64,000 nucleotides of DNA from Hedera helix. Lineage: Eukaryota > Streptophyta > Magnoliopsida > Apiales > Araliaceae. The DNA is taken from NCBI GenBank assembly GCA_947179155.2, contig OX359269.1, forward strand, positions 33,009,017 through 33,073,016, read 5' to 3'. This document shows, piece after piece, positions 38,001 through 50,100 of this stretch. Below the pieces are notes generated by a model. The model did no database searches, was not told the DNA's origin, and saw only the letters and a list, made by a program, of their open reading frames with translations. The position numbers were made by a program, and so were the translations under genes. Position 1 is the first letter of the stretch; every line of letters begins with the position of its first letter.

Positions 38001-40837
38001 ACCTGTAATTTTTACTGAATGGAATTGTATGTCATCACATTTTGTCTCCCTTCCGCACCCCTTCCCCTTTTTGATATTTCAACATATCTTTGGAAGTTGT
38101 GAAGTAGTTAAACGTATATAATTGGGTGGTTGCAGCAGGCAACCCATGGAAAAATATCGAAGGAGCTGCTTAATCGTTTAATGAGTATTGTTGGGCACTT
38201 GATACAGCTCAGAACACTAAAGGTAATCATTTATTCATTTTGGTGTAGAACTAATATACGATTCATTAACTTATATGTTTTGTTTTCAGGTTGTGTAATG
38301 TTTACAAATGTGTGTGGTTTAAGAGAATCTTTTTGTATGTAAAACCTGTAAAGGAATATAAGTTATTGAGGACTAGTCAGACTAGATATGTCAAAATGGC
38401 GGGTGTGGTACGGGCTGACCTTTTCCCACCCCATTGTGTCCTGCACCCCTCTTATTACAATGATGCCCTGAGCTGCCAATTCAAATTTTCTTCTGGTTAA
38501 TTGTTATAATTAACAAAGTAAATGAAGAGCAAAAAATTATATAAAAAAGTATCATGCTAGAAGGGAAGAACAATATATACATCCCATAAATTACCAAATT
38601 AAAAACAAAATTATTTATTCAAAAGAAAATAACAAAAAATAAGGTGAAGTATATGTAAGGTATCTACGCATATGTAAGGTTATCTGAATTTACTTAAATA
38701 CCATACCCGATCCTAACCTTATAGTGTTTTACGTTTTTCTTTGTTTTCCTGATTGAGGATTGGAGCTGTTTTATTTCTTTCTTTTGTTGTTTTTAATAAC
38801 TTTTTTTCCCTTAACGATGAAAGTGATTCAGTACAACAAATGCCGTTTCGTCAAGTCTATCATAACTGCTTTATGCAAATTATTGAGTAAACCATGTTGT
38901 TGCGTTACTACTTCTAAAAATTGGATTAATGACTAATGCATAATGTTCTTGTTGCAGAGAAACTTAAAAATCATGGTTAATATGGGATTGTCGGCAAAGC
39001 AAGAGACAGATGCTAGGTTTCAGCAGATAAAGAAGGAAATAGATGAGATGGTTAAATTTAGTGTAACTCAGTTGAAGTCCAAGGTACTCTCAAGAAACCA
39101 TCCTCAACTCCTCCCCCTGCCCACCACTTTCTTTGTGCAGTCACCGTGTCTTTCATAATATATAATTAACATTTTGCAACTGTACTTTCTAAGAACTCTG
39201 TTTCAAATAATGTTAAAAAGATTGATTGGAAACAAATGTAATGTTAGTGTTAGTGTATATGCTTCTTGTCCTGCTGATGCTTGAAGTGTCTCCAAATGTC
39301 ATCAAACTTTCAAATGATAACAAGTGCATGATATCTTATATCAGGCTCTTGAGCAAGCAGCTGGAACATCTGATGATTTTCAAGAGAACGGTGTTGAAGA
39401 GAAAGAAGTCCTTAAAAGAAAATTTAGCATGGATGAAGCATTAGAGGACAAGATCTGTGACCTCTATGACCTTTATATTGAAGTACAAATTTTGGCTCCT
39501 GCATTCACATTAAAAGAGTCACTCTCACACTTTAGTGAATCTTACTTGCTTATTATTATTTGATTCTAGGGGGTGGAAGAAGATGCAGGTCCACAGGCAC
39601 GGAAACTTTATGCAGAGGTAGTTCCCTTGTGCTTTTTTTGTAATAGCATAATATATGTTTCCAGAAGAGGCAATTCGATTCCTAGCTTTCTCTGCCTGCT
39701 TCCGTTTAAAGATTCAACATGATGCATTTTGTGGCTGTTGTTTCTAAAACACTTCTTGCATTTCATTTTTTCAAACATTATTGTCTTTAGTTTCATTTTT
39801 ATGTAACTTATTAGTTAGTAATAATTTGCCTTAATGTCATGATTTGTGTCAGTTTATCTTTGTACTTTTGAAGTTTAGGACTTGTGTTTTATATTCTTTC
39901 ATCATCGGACTCTTAATTTTAATATATCAGCTATCGTGACTGCTCGAACGACATTCATTTTGGCTTCTATAAGTTCCTCTAATCCCTTCAATGTGTGTTC
40001 CGTTTCTTTAATGCAGCTTGCAGAATTGTGGCCGAAAGGATTCATGGACAATCATGGGATTAAACGTGCTATATGTAGGGCCAAAGATAGAAAGAAATTA
40101 TTGCACAGTATGTACAAGGTATGGATAGACATTACTCCTCTTCCTGTGTATTAGTGTTCCATTAATCTTTAAGAATACTTCTAGGCTTTTGATATTGATA
40201 GCTTTAACTGATTGATTTCAACATGTAAATTAGGAGGGTGTTTTTAAAGGGAAGAGAAAAGAAGAGATGGGGGAGGCAGTCATGTCAATATTTAGTCTGA
40301 TTTGACTGTACAGCTCTTCCATGCAATGCCACATTTATCATCCCCTTGAAATTGTACAGTTATCTAATCTCCCACCACCCCCGTTTAATTGTTCAGGTTC
40401 AGGATAAAATCAAGAGGAAGAAGTTGATTTCAAAGGCACAGGAGACTCTTCAAGGAGAAGCTAATCCTGTTGTGCAGTCACAGTATGCGCAAGAGAAGTT
40501 GGTAGGTTCGGGTGCAACTTCAGTAAACAGGCCAGTTCCCAGTATAACAGGAGCAGATACTGCTGTGCGAGTGTCCACTGCGGTAGCAAATGGTCAAGAG
40601 AAGGTTAAGGGAAATTCCAATATTTTGAATGATGTGAAGACAACAGAAATATTAGCAAAAAAGAAAGTAAAGCGAAAGCCAGAATTAGAGTTGGGTGAAG
40701 CTCACTCCCGTCCAGAGAAGTTGACTTCAGTGCAGGGTGAGGAAAGAAACAAGTCCCTCAAGCAGGTTGCTGGTTCTTCCCAAAAAGCAAACCTTCAGAC
40801 AGTTGTAGCTCCTCCTAACTCGGAAAAAATAAATTAA
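32030..40837 (+). CDS. UBN1: Ubinuclein (HIRA-complex histone H3.3 chaperone subunit), 13 coding exons
   Basis: Ubinucleins partner HIRA in replication-independent H3.3/H4 deposition in the nucleus. Exons by frame and GT/AG: 32,030-32,290, 32,698-32,784, 32,956-33,048, 33,621-33,697, 35,994-36,585, 37,664-37,763, 37,856-37,965, 38,136-38,222, 38,958-39,083, 39,345-39,482, 39,570-39,617, 40,017-40,118, 40,397-40,837. Together they give about 753 residues with no stop. The HUN/Hpc2-related domain is at about 103-175 (FSAVIEKIERLYM, YDTEDSFIDDAEL, FFVNRGMLER). A PKKRRRK nuclear signal is near 184. The ubinuclein middle domain spans about 425-610 (LAKVARLA, GKISKELLNRLMSIVGHL, DLYDLYIE, LAELWPKGFMD). 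The tail is basic and low-complexity. The start is the first ATG after an in-frame leader, followed by a Gly-rich N-terminus. UBN1 rather than UBN2 is suggested by the neighbouring PTAC6 remnant. Exon borders are unverified by transcripts. Confidence 0.88.
33878..33953. repeat. 38-bp tandem duplication in ubinuclein intron
   Basis: GCCTTAAAATCCGTACTTCG and its continuation occur twice in a row, starting at 33,878 and 33,916, with almost no divergence. Recent local duplication in the intron after exon 4. Confidence 0.85.
35096..35619. mobile_element. hAT-type MITE in ubinuclein intron
   Basis: This 524-bp element has ends CAGGGCCGGCCC (left) and CAGGGGTGGCTC (right, minus strand), each followed by GGCCTCAAATT/TTTAGGCC-type subterminal sequence. 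It is flanked by a perfect 8-bp duplication ATGAGTCG (35,088-35,095 and 35,620-35,627). It lies in the long intron before exon 5. It is AT-rich and non-coding. Confidence 0.88.
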
Positions 40838-41859
40838 CATGACATCTAGCTCAATTAGGAAGTTTACAAGTTCAGAAATGTTTAACACAGATGCGTGTTA
40901 TAATCACGTTTACTTTTCAACGGCGTTGTGTATGGTGATCGGCTGATTGCATTTTAATTTTTGTAAGTATGTTGTTCACATGATGCATTTTGAATCAGAA
41001 TTTCGTTTTGAGCAGTTGCAAAAAGTAAAGTTTTTTTTTTATTTTTTATTTTTTTATTTCAAGTGAAGTATTCTTGATGACTGAACAATGGAATCATGTG
41101 CTTGATTATGGGCACATGTAAACCTGTGCTGAAGTTCAAAAATGTCTTGTGTGCTTTGATGATAATTATTCTTGGGAAGTGTTATTTTAACAAGGAAATT
41201 TGATATTTTCCCTGGGCGTAATTTACTATTTATTTGTGGAGAGTTTGTGAATTTATTAAATTTCCTTGTAATATGTCAATTACCTCATTTAAATGTCTCT
41301 TGGGGAGTTTGGTTGGGCTTGGCAACTAGTAGGTTGGTGCGCTGAATAAAAATTTGATGTAATGTAATAAAAAAAATTGTCGTTTTAACTCAACCTCATG
41401 TCAATTCATTATTCTAGATTGACTTGAGAGTCCAAACTAAGACCAATTCGAAGGCGGATACGAATTGTAGTAAAATTTGTCTTGTAACTCAACCTCATGT
41501 CAATTCATCATTTCGGATTAACTTGAAAGTCCAACTGAGATCAATTCGACGGCGGATACTAATTATAATAGGCTTAGTAGTACTTCAACTAGTTCTTGTG
41601 CTTCTCCAATGGTGCTCTACTGATCCTTTTTTCTTTGCCCAACTCGAATTACATATGTAATTCCAATTTTTCTTTTCAAAAATTCTTAATTTATAAAAAT
41701 AGTTCAGTTAATTTCTTCCCTTTGCTCACATTGATTGAGCTAAGCGACCAATTACTTTGGAATTTGGGATAGTAAGATAATTTTTTTAAAATGTCGCGCT
41801 AATTTGTTGCATAATAGTGGCAACACCCTTGTGTTTAGGGGTCACACATGTAGTCCTTG
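40838..41859. other. 3' UTR and downstream spacer of the ubinuclein gene
   Basis: AT-rich sequence after the TAA at 40,835-40,837. A short diverged tandem repeat around 41,390-41,560 has two copies of AACTCAACCTCATGTCAATT about 90 bases apart. No gene seen. Confidence 0.45.
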
Positions 41860-42143
41860 CTCTTTCTGTACTAGAATAAGAGTTTTGTTTAATTTTTTGT
41901 GAATATTAAAAAAGAGGATAAAATATCAAAATTATCCATATTTAAATTCTCATTTAATTATATAATTTTTTATACATGACTAGTTATACTCTATAAATAT
42001 GCATAGATAATAGAAATATGACAATTAATATTAAAGATATTATAGGCAAATTATTATAAAAATAGATTATTTAAGGTAAGTATACATTTAATTTGAAACT
42101 ACCTAAAATAGTAATAAGTACTTTTATTTTGAGACAGAAAGAG
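41860..42143. mobile_element. Possible Stowaway-like MITE
   Basis: The left edge CTCTTTCTGTACTAGAATAA resembles the minus-strand right edge CTCTTTCTGTCTCAAAATAA. TA follows the right end but is not evident on the left. AT-rich, non-coding. Confidence 0.4.
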
Positions 42144-42235
42144 TAATATTTTTGGGAATTCTTACTTTCCGAAGCCTTTTTTATTTATCTATATTTATAA
42201 TTTTTCAAGCTTTTTATAAAGCTTTTGATGGAGAT

Positions 42236-42238
<3 letters not shown>

Positions 42239-42300
<62 letters not shown>
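42239..42300. repeat. (TA)n microsatellite
   Basis: About 31 TA units left of the inverted-repeat MITE. Similar shorter runs lie at 42,724-42,738 and 43,034-43,066. Confidence 0.95.
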
Positions 42301-42302
<2 letters not shown>

Positions 42303-42723
42303 AAGTGATCCGTAACAAATGGTTATTATGTACACTATTCCAATAAAACTGATTTTAAACCGTTTATATGCAGATCTAACGATGAAAAAAAAAACTTTTG
42401 CTCAGTCGCTAGTAAGAATAGATACTAGACAAATTAGGCCAAAATGTTGTTGTTGTTTTTTTGCTTTAACCACTACTCACACTAATGGCTGAGCAAATTA
42501 TGCCATAACGTCGTCGATTTCTCATTCAGCTAATAGGCGTAGCGGGTTAGCGACTAGAGCAAAAAAAAAAGACGAATTTTTGGCTTAATTTACCCAATCG
42601 ATACTCCTACTAGTGATTGGATAATTTTTTTTTTCTTTTATAGTTAGATCTTCCTATAAACGGTGTAAAATTAGTTTTGTTGAGATAGTGCCTATAATAA
42701 CTATTTGCTATAATTTATTCTCC
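42301..42723. mobile_element. MITE with long inverted repeats, flanked by (TA)n on both sides
   Basis: About 110 bases at the left (TTATTATGTACACTATTCC, AAAACTGATTTTAAACCG, AGATCTAACGATGAAAA) match the inverted right end (TTATTATAGGCACTATCTC, AAAACTAATTTTACACCG, AGATCTAACTATAAAAG). The element sits exactly between (TA)n runs at 42,239-42,300 and 42,724-42,738. This resembles elements that insert in TA microsatellites, such as rice Micron. No coding sequence or clear duplication beyond TA. Confidence 0.6.
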
Positions 42724-43028
42724 ATATATATATATATAGGGTTTGTGAGAGATACTCTCTAGAATATATAAGTTATATACCATAATTTTATCAAATGAGT
42801 TTATCTCAAGTTTTTTAGTAAAAAATAACCTTACGGATGGAAAGATCATACAAAAATATAAATAAACATAAATTTTTATTTAATTTGAAGTTTTGTAGCG
42901 CTATTATTATAATATTATAAAATAAGATTATTTTTTGACGACTAAGATTAATTGAACTTTTATTGCCATAAAGTCGATAATAGATATCATAAAATCATAT
43001 AAAAATTTATATATTCAAATATTTTTTT

Positions 43029-43069
<41 letters not shown>

Positions 43070-43359
43070 TAAAAAAACATATAAATATAAATATTTGGCC
43101 CTTCCAATTATTTTTTTTAATCAATATCATTACCTTTATTTAAGAAATTATTGAAAAAAAAGTAGTTGATTTTCATTTAAATATTATCAACATCATGTAA
43201 GAATAAAAATGCCAAAAAACGTGTTTTGCCTTTGACACTTTCCATTTTTTATCTTTCAAATTCCAATTTCATCTCCTCTCCATCTCCCCCCGTAACTTTC
43301 TTTTCCCTTCACATATTTTACCTGAAAAAAAACTCCAGAAAATTGATAATATACGGAGA

Positions 43360-43788
43360 CATGTTTGTTCGACATCGACTTATTTTAAAATAATTTAAAG
43401 TTAAAATTTAAATTAATTTATAAATAAAAGGGTTCGGTATCAAATGGATTTATAAGGCATAAATTAAGTTCAAACAAGTTGTGAAAGTATTCGACTAATA
43501 ATGATTTATAAGTTATGATAAAATATAAAAATTACTAAAATAAATATTAATAAAAAGATACATTAATTTAATATCATATAATAAAAATCACAATTTTTTC
43601 ATTAAATAAAACACTAAACAAAAAAATGTATTATATTATATTATAAATATAATATAATATAAAATAAATATAATACGTATTTATAATATATTATATAATA
43701 TATAATATTATATATGCATATATTATATTATGTGTTATAATATTGTATATTTAATATCATATAATATTGTATATTTAATATCATATTA

Positions 43789-43838
<50 letters not shown>

Positions 43839-44216
43839 AATATAATACATAAAAAAACAATATTACAATATAATATATTATAATACATACATATATATAT
43901 GTATGTATTATAATATATTATATTGTATTATATTAATTATATATATTTATTTATTTATATGGGTAATAATATTTTTGTCTTTAATATTTTTAATTACATA
44001 TTTGTTTAAGTTAGAGAAAAAATAAATATTAAGTTGAAAAGATAAAAATATAATTTAACAAAATAAAAGAGGGGCAAAATAGATATTATATTTGATCAAA
44101 TCAATTTATTAAACTTAACATATAAATTATTTTTAAATAAGTACCAAATTATTTTTTATTTATTTTGACTTATTAATCAACTTATGAATTAAAAAATAAG
44201 TCCATACCAAACACCT
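43360..44216. mobile_element. MITE related to the one at 55.8 kb, with expanded TA-rich core
   Basis: The left edge (TTTGTTCGACATCGACTTAT, then GTTAAAATTTAAATTAATTT) resembles the start of the MITE at 55,759. The right edge on the minus strand (GGTGTTTGGTATGGACTTAT) pairs with the left. The shared interior includes ATTCGACTAATAATGATTTA and AAAAATTACTAAAAT. The core (43,620-43,940) is an AT-only, highly palindromic expansion with a (TA)n run at 43,797-43,834. Exact ends and target duplication are uncertain. Confidence 0.5.
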
Positions 44217-45111
44217 CATGTAATAACTTATAAGTTCGTTTCATTGCCGAATATTTCTTTAGCCAATATATTCGCCGGCGTCTCGTCAAATTCCTTTGTC
44301 GCTACAAATTGTAAAACTTCGCTTTTAGGTATGTTAATTTTGCTCTCGTTTGTTGTATTTCTTACTTTATTTTTTTGGATTTTTGCAAGTAATTTTATTA
44401 CTTGAAGAACAATTGCACTACTTCGATAGGATTTATCGTAATAGTGTCTTAAATATATAGAGTGGTTAATTGTTGTGAACCTTTGAGTGTTTATATTGCT
44501 AATTTTGGTGCTTTTTTCCCTTTTCCCCAGCAATTTAAATCCAAAAATTTTTGAAGTAGGTGCCGATTTAATTGCATATATAGCTGGTGGAGGGATACTA
44601 ATTGTTTTTAGTTGTTAATAATGTTTAATCCTAAAGTTTTTGAAATAGGTGGCAATGAATTTGGATATGAACCTTAAGAATCCATAATGAAAGCTTATTA
44701 ATTGTTTTGAAAATAGATTTGTGTAGTTTACAGATATTTTGCTATCAATGTTTTTGTTAACAGAGTTAAGAATAGAAAGAAGTTTAAATGATATAACTTT
44801 TTCACACCCATCTTCCTATTCATGTTTAATAGTGTATTCGGTGTATTGCTATCTGTTATATTGTCTTATTTTACTGCGTGTGTTGAATGCTACAAATATT
44901 TTGCTTGGTCCCAAGGAAAAAGGAATCTTGTGTCTAGATGTTATTTTGATATCTAAAAATGTAAACGAAGATATTTGCTTGCGCAGGTAGAATCAGCTCT
45001 ATTGGCATTCTCCTCTGACACTCCATTTTCATTTCCTTTAGTAAGAACTAAGAACAATTCTAATATTGCAATTATCAGAGCTGATTTGGTTACATATAAT
45101 AGTTGAAGCTT
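44217..45111. other. Upstream and 5' leader region of the PQBP1-like gene
   Basis: Probably holds promoter and 5' UTR, including a possible leader intron ending at the AG near 44,986 (TATTTGCTTGCGCAG). An in-frame TTG at 45,103 precedes the first ATG at 45,112. No TATA box was assigned. Confidence 0.4.
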
Positions 45112-47128
45112 ATGGATAAAAAATATGATCAGCCTCACCCTCCTGGTGTTGTGTCCCTTCCAAGTTCTCTACCACATGTAGCGCCGTCTTTGAATCCGTC
45201 CGCCAACTATCCTACTCAGTCTTTTCAGAACTCTGTTAATCCTCCTCACCAACTTCATTATGCTGATAATAATCTCTTTCATGGCCCTCCTTCAAATGCA
45301 GCTCTCATTCCTCCCCCTCAAAGTTTTTATCCGCATTTAAATCCTTCGCTTCAATTTAATCATGCTCAAGCTCAATATGCTCCTCGCATACCAGATCAAT
45401 TTGTGAATAACTTTCAAAATAGCAATTTTACCCAATTTGGCATGCCCACTGGTCAAAACTTCAGACATAATGCTCCAGGTTCAGTGACGTTTGCAAGTGG
45501 TCTGCATAGTTCCTTCCATTCACCTATTGAGTATGATGGTTCTCAGCCACAATCAGGAAGTCTTCAAGATGGTGGTCCACAAAGGACTCCTCGATTAGCC
45601 GAATCAAATGCTCCACCCAAACATGCAAAGGAAGGAGATGCTAATGAGCTGCTACAAGTTAAATTATTTGAAGAAAACCATAGCAGCAAAGGGGAAATTG
45701 GGTGTCCTGAACCCGTGACAGTTGATCAAGCTGGGTTGCCAAGTGCAGTACAACTGAATGATAACCGGGTGGAGCAGCAATCACAAAAACAAAATGAGAT
45801 AGGTAAGACATGTGCTAGCAAATCATTGACACAAGACCTTATGACAGATAACAGATTAAGCCATGTTTATGTTATATTTTTAAGTAAAAAATGCTCCAGT
45901 GTTATTTTGTATTGGTCATGTATTTGTTCATCCTTGACTGAATGAATAAAACTTTGCACCAGACAGCCACTCGAAGGTGCATTTGGAAAGTGCTGATATT
46001 GAAACAGCCGTGCAGAATGCTGTGCTGCGTGAACAGGTAAGTCCATTGAGGAATAGCAGGATTTCAAGATATTCCTTTACACTCTTTGTTACTGATGTGA
46101 GGAATATGTTCTTTTTGATAACTGATTCTTGTGAGTAATATATGTCTTTGGTCTGTAATTTTCAGGAAATTGTTGTCCAAAAAATTATACATGGTCAAAG
46201 GTGTGGTCTGATTTCTTAAATAAAATAACATTTTTTTTGAATGAGTAAATATCAATGTAACAATATATCACTCCTATTCCTGTCTTACATGAAATCAGAG
46301 AAGCCAAAGGTGCAACTGAAACTCCCGAGTATCATACTGACATTTTGGCAGGTCGTCATGACCCAAATGCTATAAAGGTGTTTATGTTCTTCTATTTTCT
46401 TTAACCTCTTCTAGTTTCTCTTATTTTAAATGCCAGCATTTTAACAGACTCAAGCAGATCGTGTATCACCATGATGACTCAAGATGTTTTTTATTTATCA
46501 TCTACAGGAGCATCTTCTTAAAATGACCACAGAGCATCGTGCACAAATGGCCTTAAAACGTGGCAAATCTAACATTGCTGAGGAAGGTTTGTTGCTACTT
46601 TCTTTTGTCATATGTCATCCTTCCTGATGCTCTAATGATAATGATTTTGCCATCACCTTTTCCTATACTCCAGAAGAGATAAATAATTGCTAGGTCCAAC
46701 TGGTGAATCCATTGTCTTGATGATGAATTTAACTGTAATTTCATTTTACATGCTCTTCGACTTGAGAAAACAATCAAGAATTGAGAGCATTTGCCATGCT
46801 AAGAAAAATAGTTATGTACGTTCCTTTTAATTTAAGATTTGTCACTGCTTCACCCAAATACAACATTTAATTGGAAAAAAAGTCCATTATTTTGTTATCA
46901 ACTCTCATTTTGAATGTGCAGCCATTTTGAATAACAACAGAAGAGGTTCTTTTTTTTTTTTAAATTTTCTATTCTCCTTGAAGAAGAAACCTATTATTGA
47001 GATTTGAGAAATGGAGCAAGAAAAGAAGAAATAGAAAAGATATAGGAAACACTGAAATTTTTGTGAAATGACATTCCTTTAGGTTTATGATCTTGTCTTG
47101 AAATTTTCAAAGCTCTTCCCCTCCCCCC

Positions 47129-47160
<32 letters not shown>

Positions 47161-50100
47161 ATCAGTTTATGATATTGGTAAGCGTTATCTGTTCCGTAAT
47201 GATGTTGGATTAAAAGTTTGATTTTCTCTATGGGAAGAAATGATATGTCTTTGCTTTTGTATCAGGTAATATGGAAATTGGAAATGGATATGGTGTACCA
47301 GGTGGAGGTGCTTATTCTGGTGCTTCGAGGTCTAATATTGTATCCCCCAGTAAGCCTAGCTGACACTATAGTTACTTTTTTTGTTCTCATTACTGTCTTC
47401 TGAAGTTGGACTTATATCATGGAGGTTTTGGCCATGAAACAGGCCAGAGAGATGTGGAGCTTGATGGGAGCTCTGAACAGAAGCATGGGGCCAGTGAATT
47501 GCCTGAGTACCTTAAGCAAAAGTTGAGAGCGAGGGGAATTCTGAAAGATGACCGAGCCAAAAAGAATACTGCTTTCTCTGATAATGCACGTTAAACTCCT
47601 GTTTAGTGATTTTGTTTCTCATCTTGCCTCGTCTTATCTGCTAAATTACTTTATAGGAGTTTATGCTAAGATATCTAAAATTCCTCACTGTTGTTCCTAC
47701 TATTTCCTTACCTCTTTCACTTCACAGAACTTTACTAAAGCTTATCTTGTTTTTTTCCAACTATAATTAATCTGCTGACTCTATTCTCACAACTTTACGT
47801 TCCAGAGTTTGAAGACTCCACCTCAAACCATGATTCCTGGAAAACTACCTCCAGGATGGGTAAGTACCGTTTATTACTGATAACCTTAGATTTGATTTGC
47901 TGTAAAGAATCTGGAGTGTTTGAATACATGTTATTGTTTCGTGGATATTGATGTGCCTTTGTTGGTTATATTTAACTCGGACCATCAAGAAATTTAGTAG
48001 TCAAGTGTTTGATCCTTAAAGTTAACTTACTTTAATTTCTTGTTTTTAGTAAATAAGATTGTTGAATTTGACCGGTAATGTTTGGAAATAGAATTAAAAT
48101 TACCTATTCCTTTTTTTTCATGAAAAATGATCATATCTGAGAAACTTATGAGACAATCATCATTATAAATATGAGATGAGAAGTTACTCCTTGCAGCTAG
48201 GCTTTGTTTGGTTGACCAGAATTTCATATGAGGAAGTGGTTCTCAGGAAAACTATAGTGGAGTACGGAAGCGAGAACAAAATCTAGACATTGTTCTAGTA
48301 GACGAGTCTAAAATCCATTATGTAAAATAACCCTAATATCTACTAAGGCCAGTAGGAAGATAAGTTTTGAAATCCACCAAAGAGGCAAATACCCAAAGAT
48401 AATAATTTTTGTTGATAAAAATGTTCCTTACAATGGAATATGAAACAGCCTTTTACCATAAGGGTTGAATTACAACTAAAATGAAAAGTAAATTGAAATT
48501 GAAGTACATAAAATAACTCCTAAATTTAAGTACTTACAATATAAATACAGAAGTTGCTGCTCAAAATTTTTAATAGTTATGATTGCTTTCAGAAAGTGCC
48601 ATCAGCTGCTAAAATGTTATGCCGAGTCAGACAACAGATTTTAAAGTTGCAAAATGTTGCCAACATTATATTCCTTCTTATAGAAAGGAATTGAGAATCT
48701 TGTCTCTAGTCTTTTACTTCATATTGGATTTATGTTAATATTTTCCTTTTTGTAACTTTGGTTTGCATGGAACCTTGCGCTCACATGCTCCGTCTTAATG
48801 AATTCCAGCCTGCTACAGTTGTTTAGTTAGTGAACAGGTTGATTTTATGATATGATTTCTTTTCGTTTCCTATTTTTGGCTGTAAATATGATTAATTCAT
48901 ATAATATATTTTGTCTTCCTACTAATATGAATACATTCTTTTCCACATTTCCCTCCTTTTTCATTCTACCTTTTTACCTGTTATTCTCCATAAAAACTTC
49001 ATGTAGATTGAGGCAAGCGACCCTGCAAGTGGTGCATTATATTATTATAATGAAAAATCTGGGACAAGTCAGTGGGAAAGACCTGTTGAGGCTTCTTTTA
49101 ACAAAGACCCTCTGTCATCTTCACCACTTCCAGCAGATTGGCAAGAGGTATTGGATGAAACAACCGGTATGCCATATATCTTATATGTTTATTAATCTTT
49201 CTGAATTAAGAATGTGTAAGAAGTAGAATATTATGCAGATTCTAGCATCTTTAAGTTGTGGGGGAATGCTATGCAATCATTAGGGCATGATACAAAAAGT
49301 CCACGGAAAAGAGCAAGTGAGAAAAGAAAAAATCGCTTTATCTAATTAAGTTAAACTCCTGAATCCCTTCAAAACCGAATAGAGGTTCCCTTTGACACTC
49401 ACTATAATGGAAGCCCAAACTGTGGCAAGAAACAAGACTCGATCTCTTAACAGGTGCAACGGAAGTGAAAAAGATTAGAATACAGAACTTTATCTAACAT
49501 AGTATAACTCTCAAATCCCTTCATAAAATTCAAAAATGGTTCCTCTGATCATTCTTATAATTCAAGGTCCAAAAGAGGAAACAAGACTCAATCTGTTAAC
49601 AGGTTTAACAAAAGATGTTTTTCCTTAAGGAGGCTTGTGTTCATCAGCTTGGTGCAAATCCCCCAACTTGTTTCTTTCTAAATCATTCTTGCATACTTAC
49701 TCCCCCAGCGCCCCTTACACCTGCATGTGATTGTTTTATATGGAGAAAATGAAAATAACTGGTTATTAGTTGTTTTCTATATCACTTGTTGAAAAAAAAG
49801 ATTTTGTTTATACCCAGTAAGATAATATTTTTTTCTCTCTTGCCAAAATTATGACCCCACGAGGCTACGTGTTAAAAGAAAAAGCATTTTGTTTACCCAA
49901 AGCTAATTTTGTTTGCTTTCCTGCCAAAATCCTGACCAACGAGGCTACATGTTAGTCAATTATTTCAATAATATTATGAAAGAGCACTTCCATTATTTGG
50001 TTGTCTGTTTCAAGTCCTAGGAGAATAATTGCATTGCCACTATGTCTTAATCAATTTTTTGGCACATTTGTTTCTCATTACATTGTTGGAGGCATTATCT

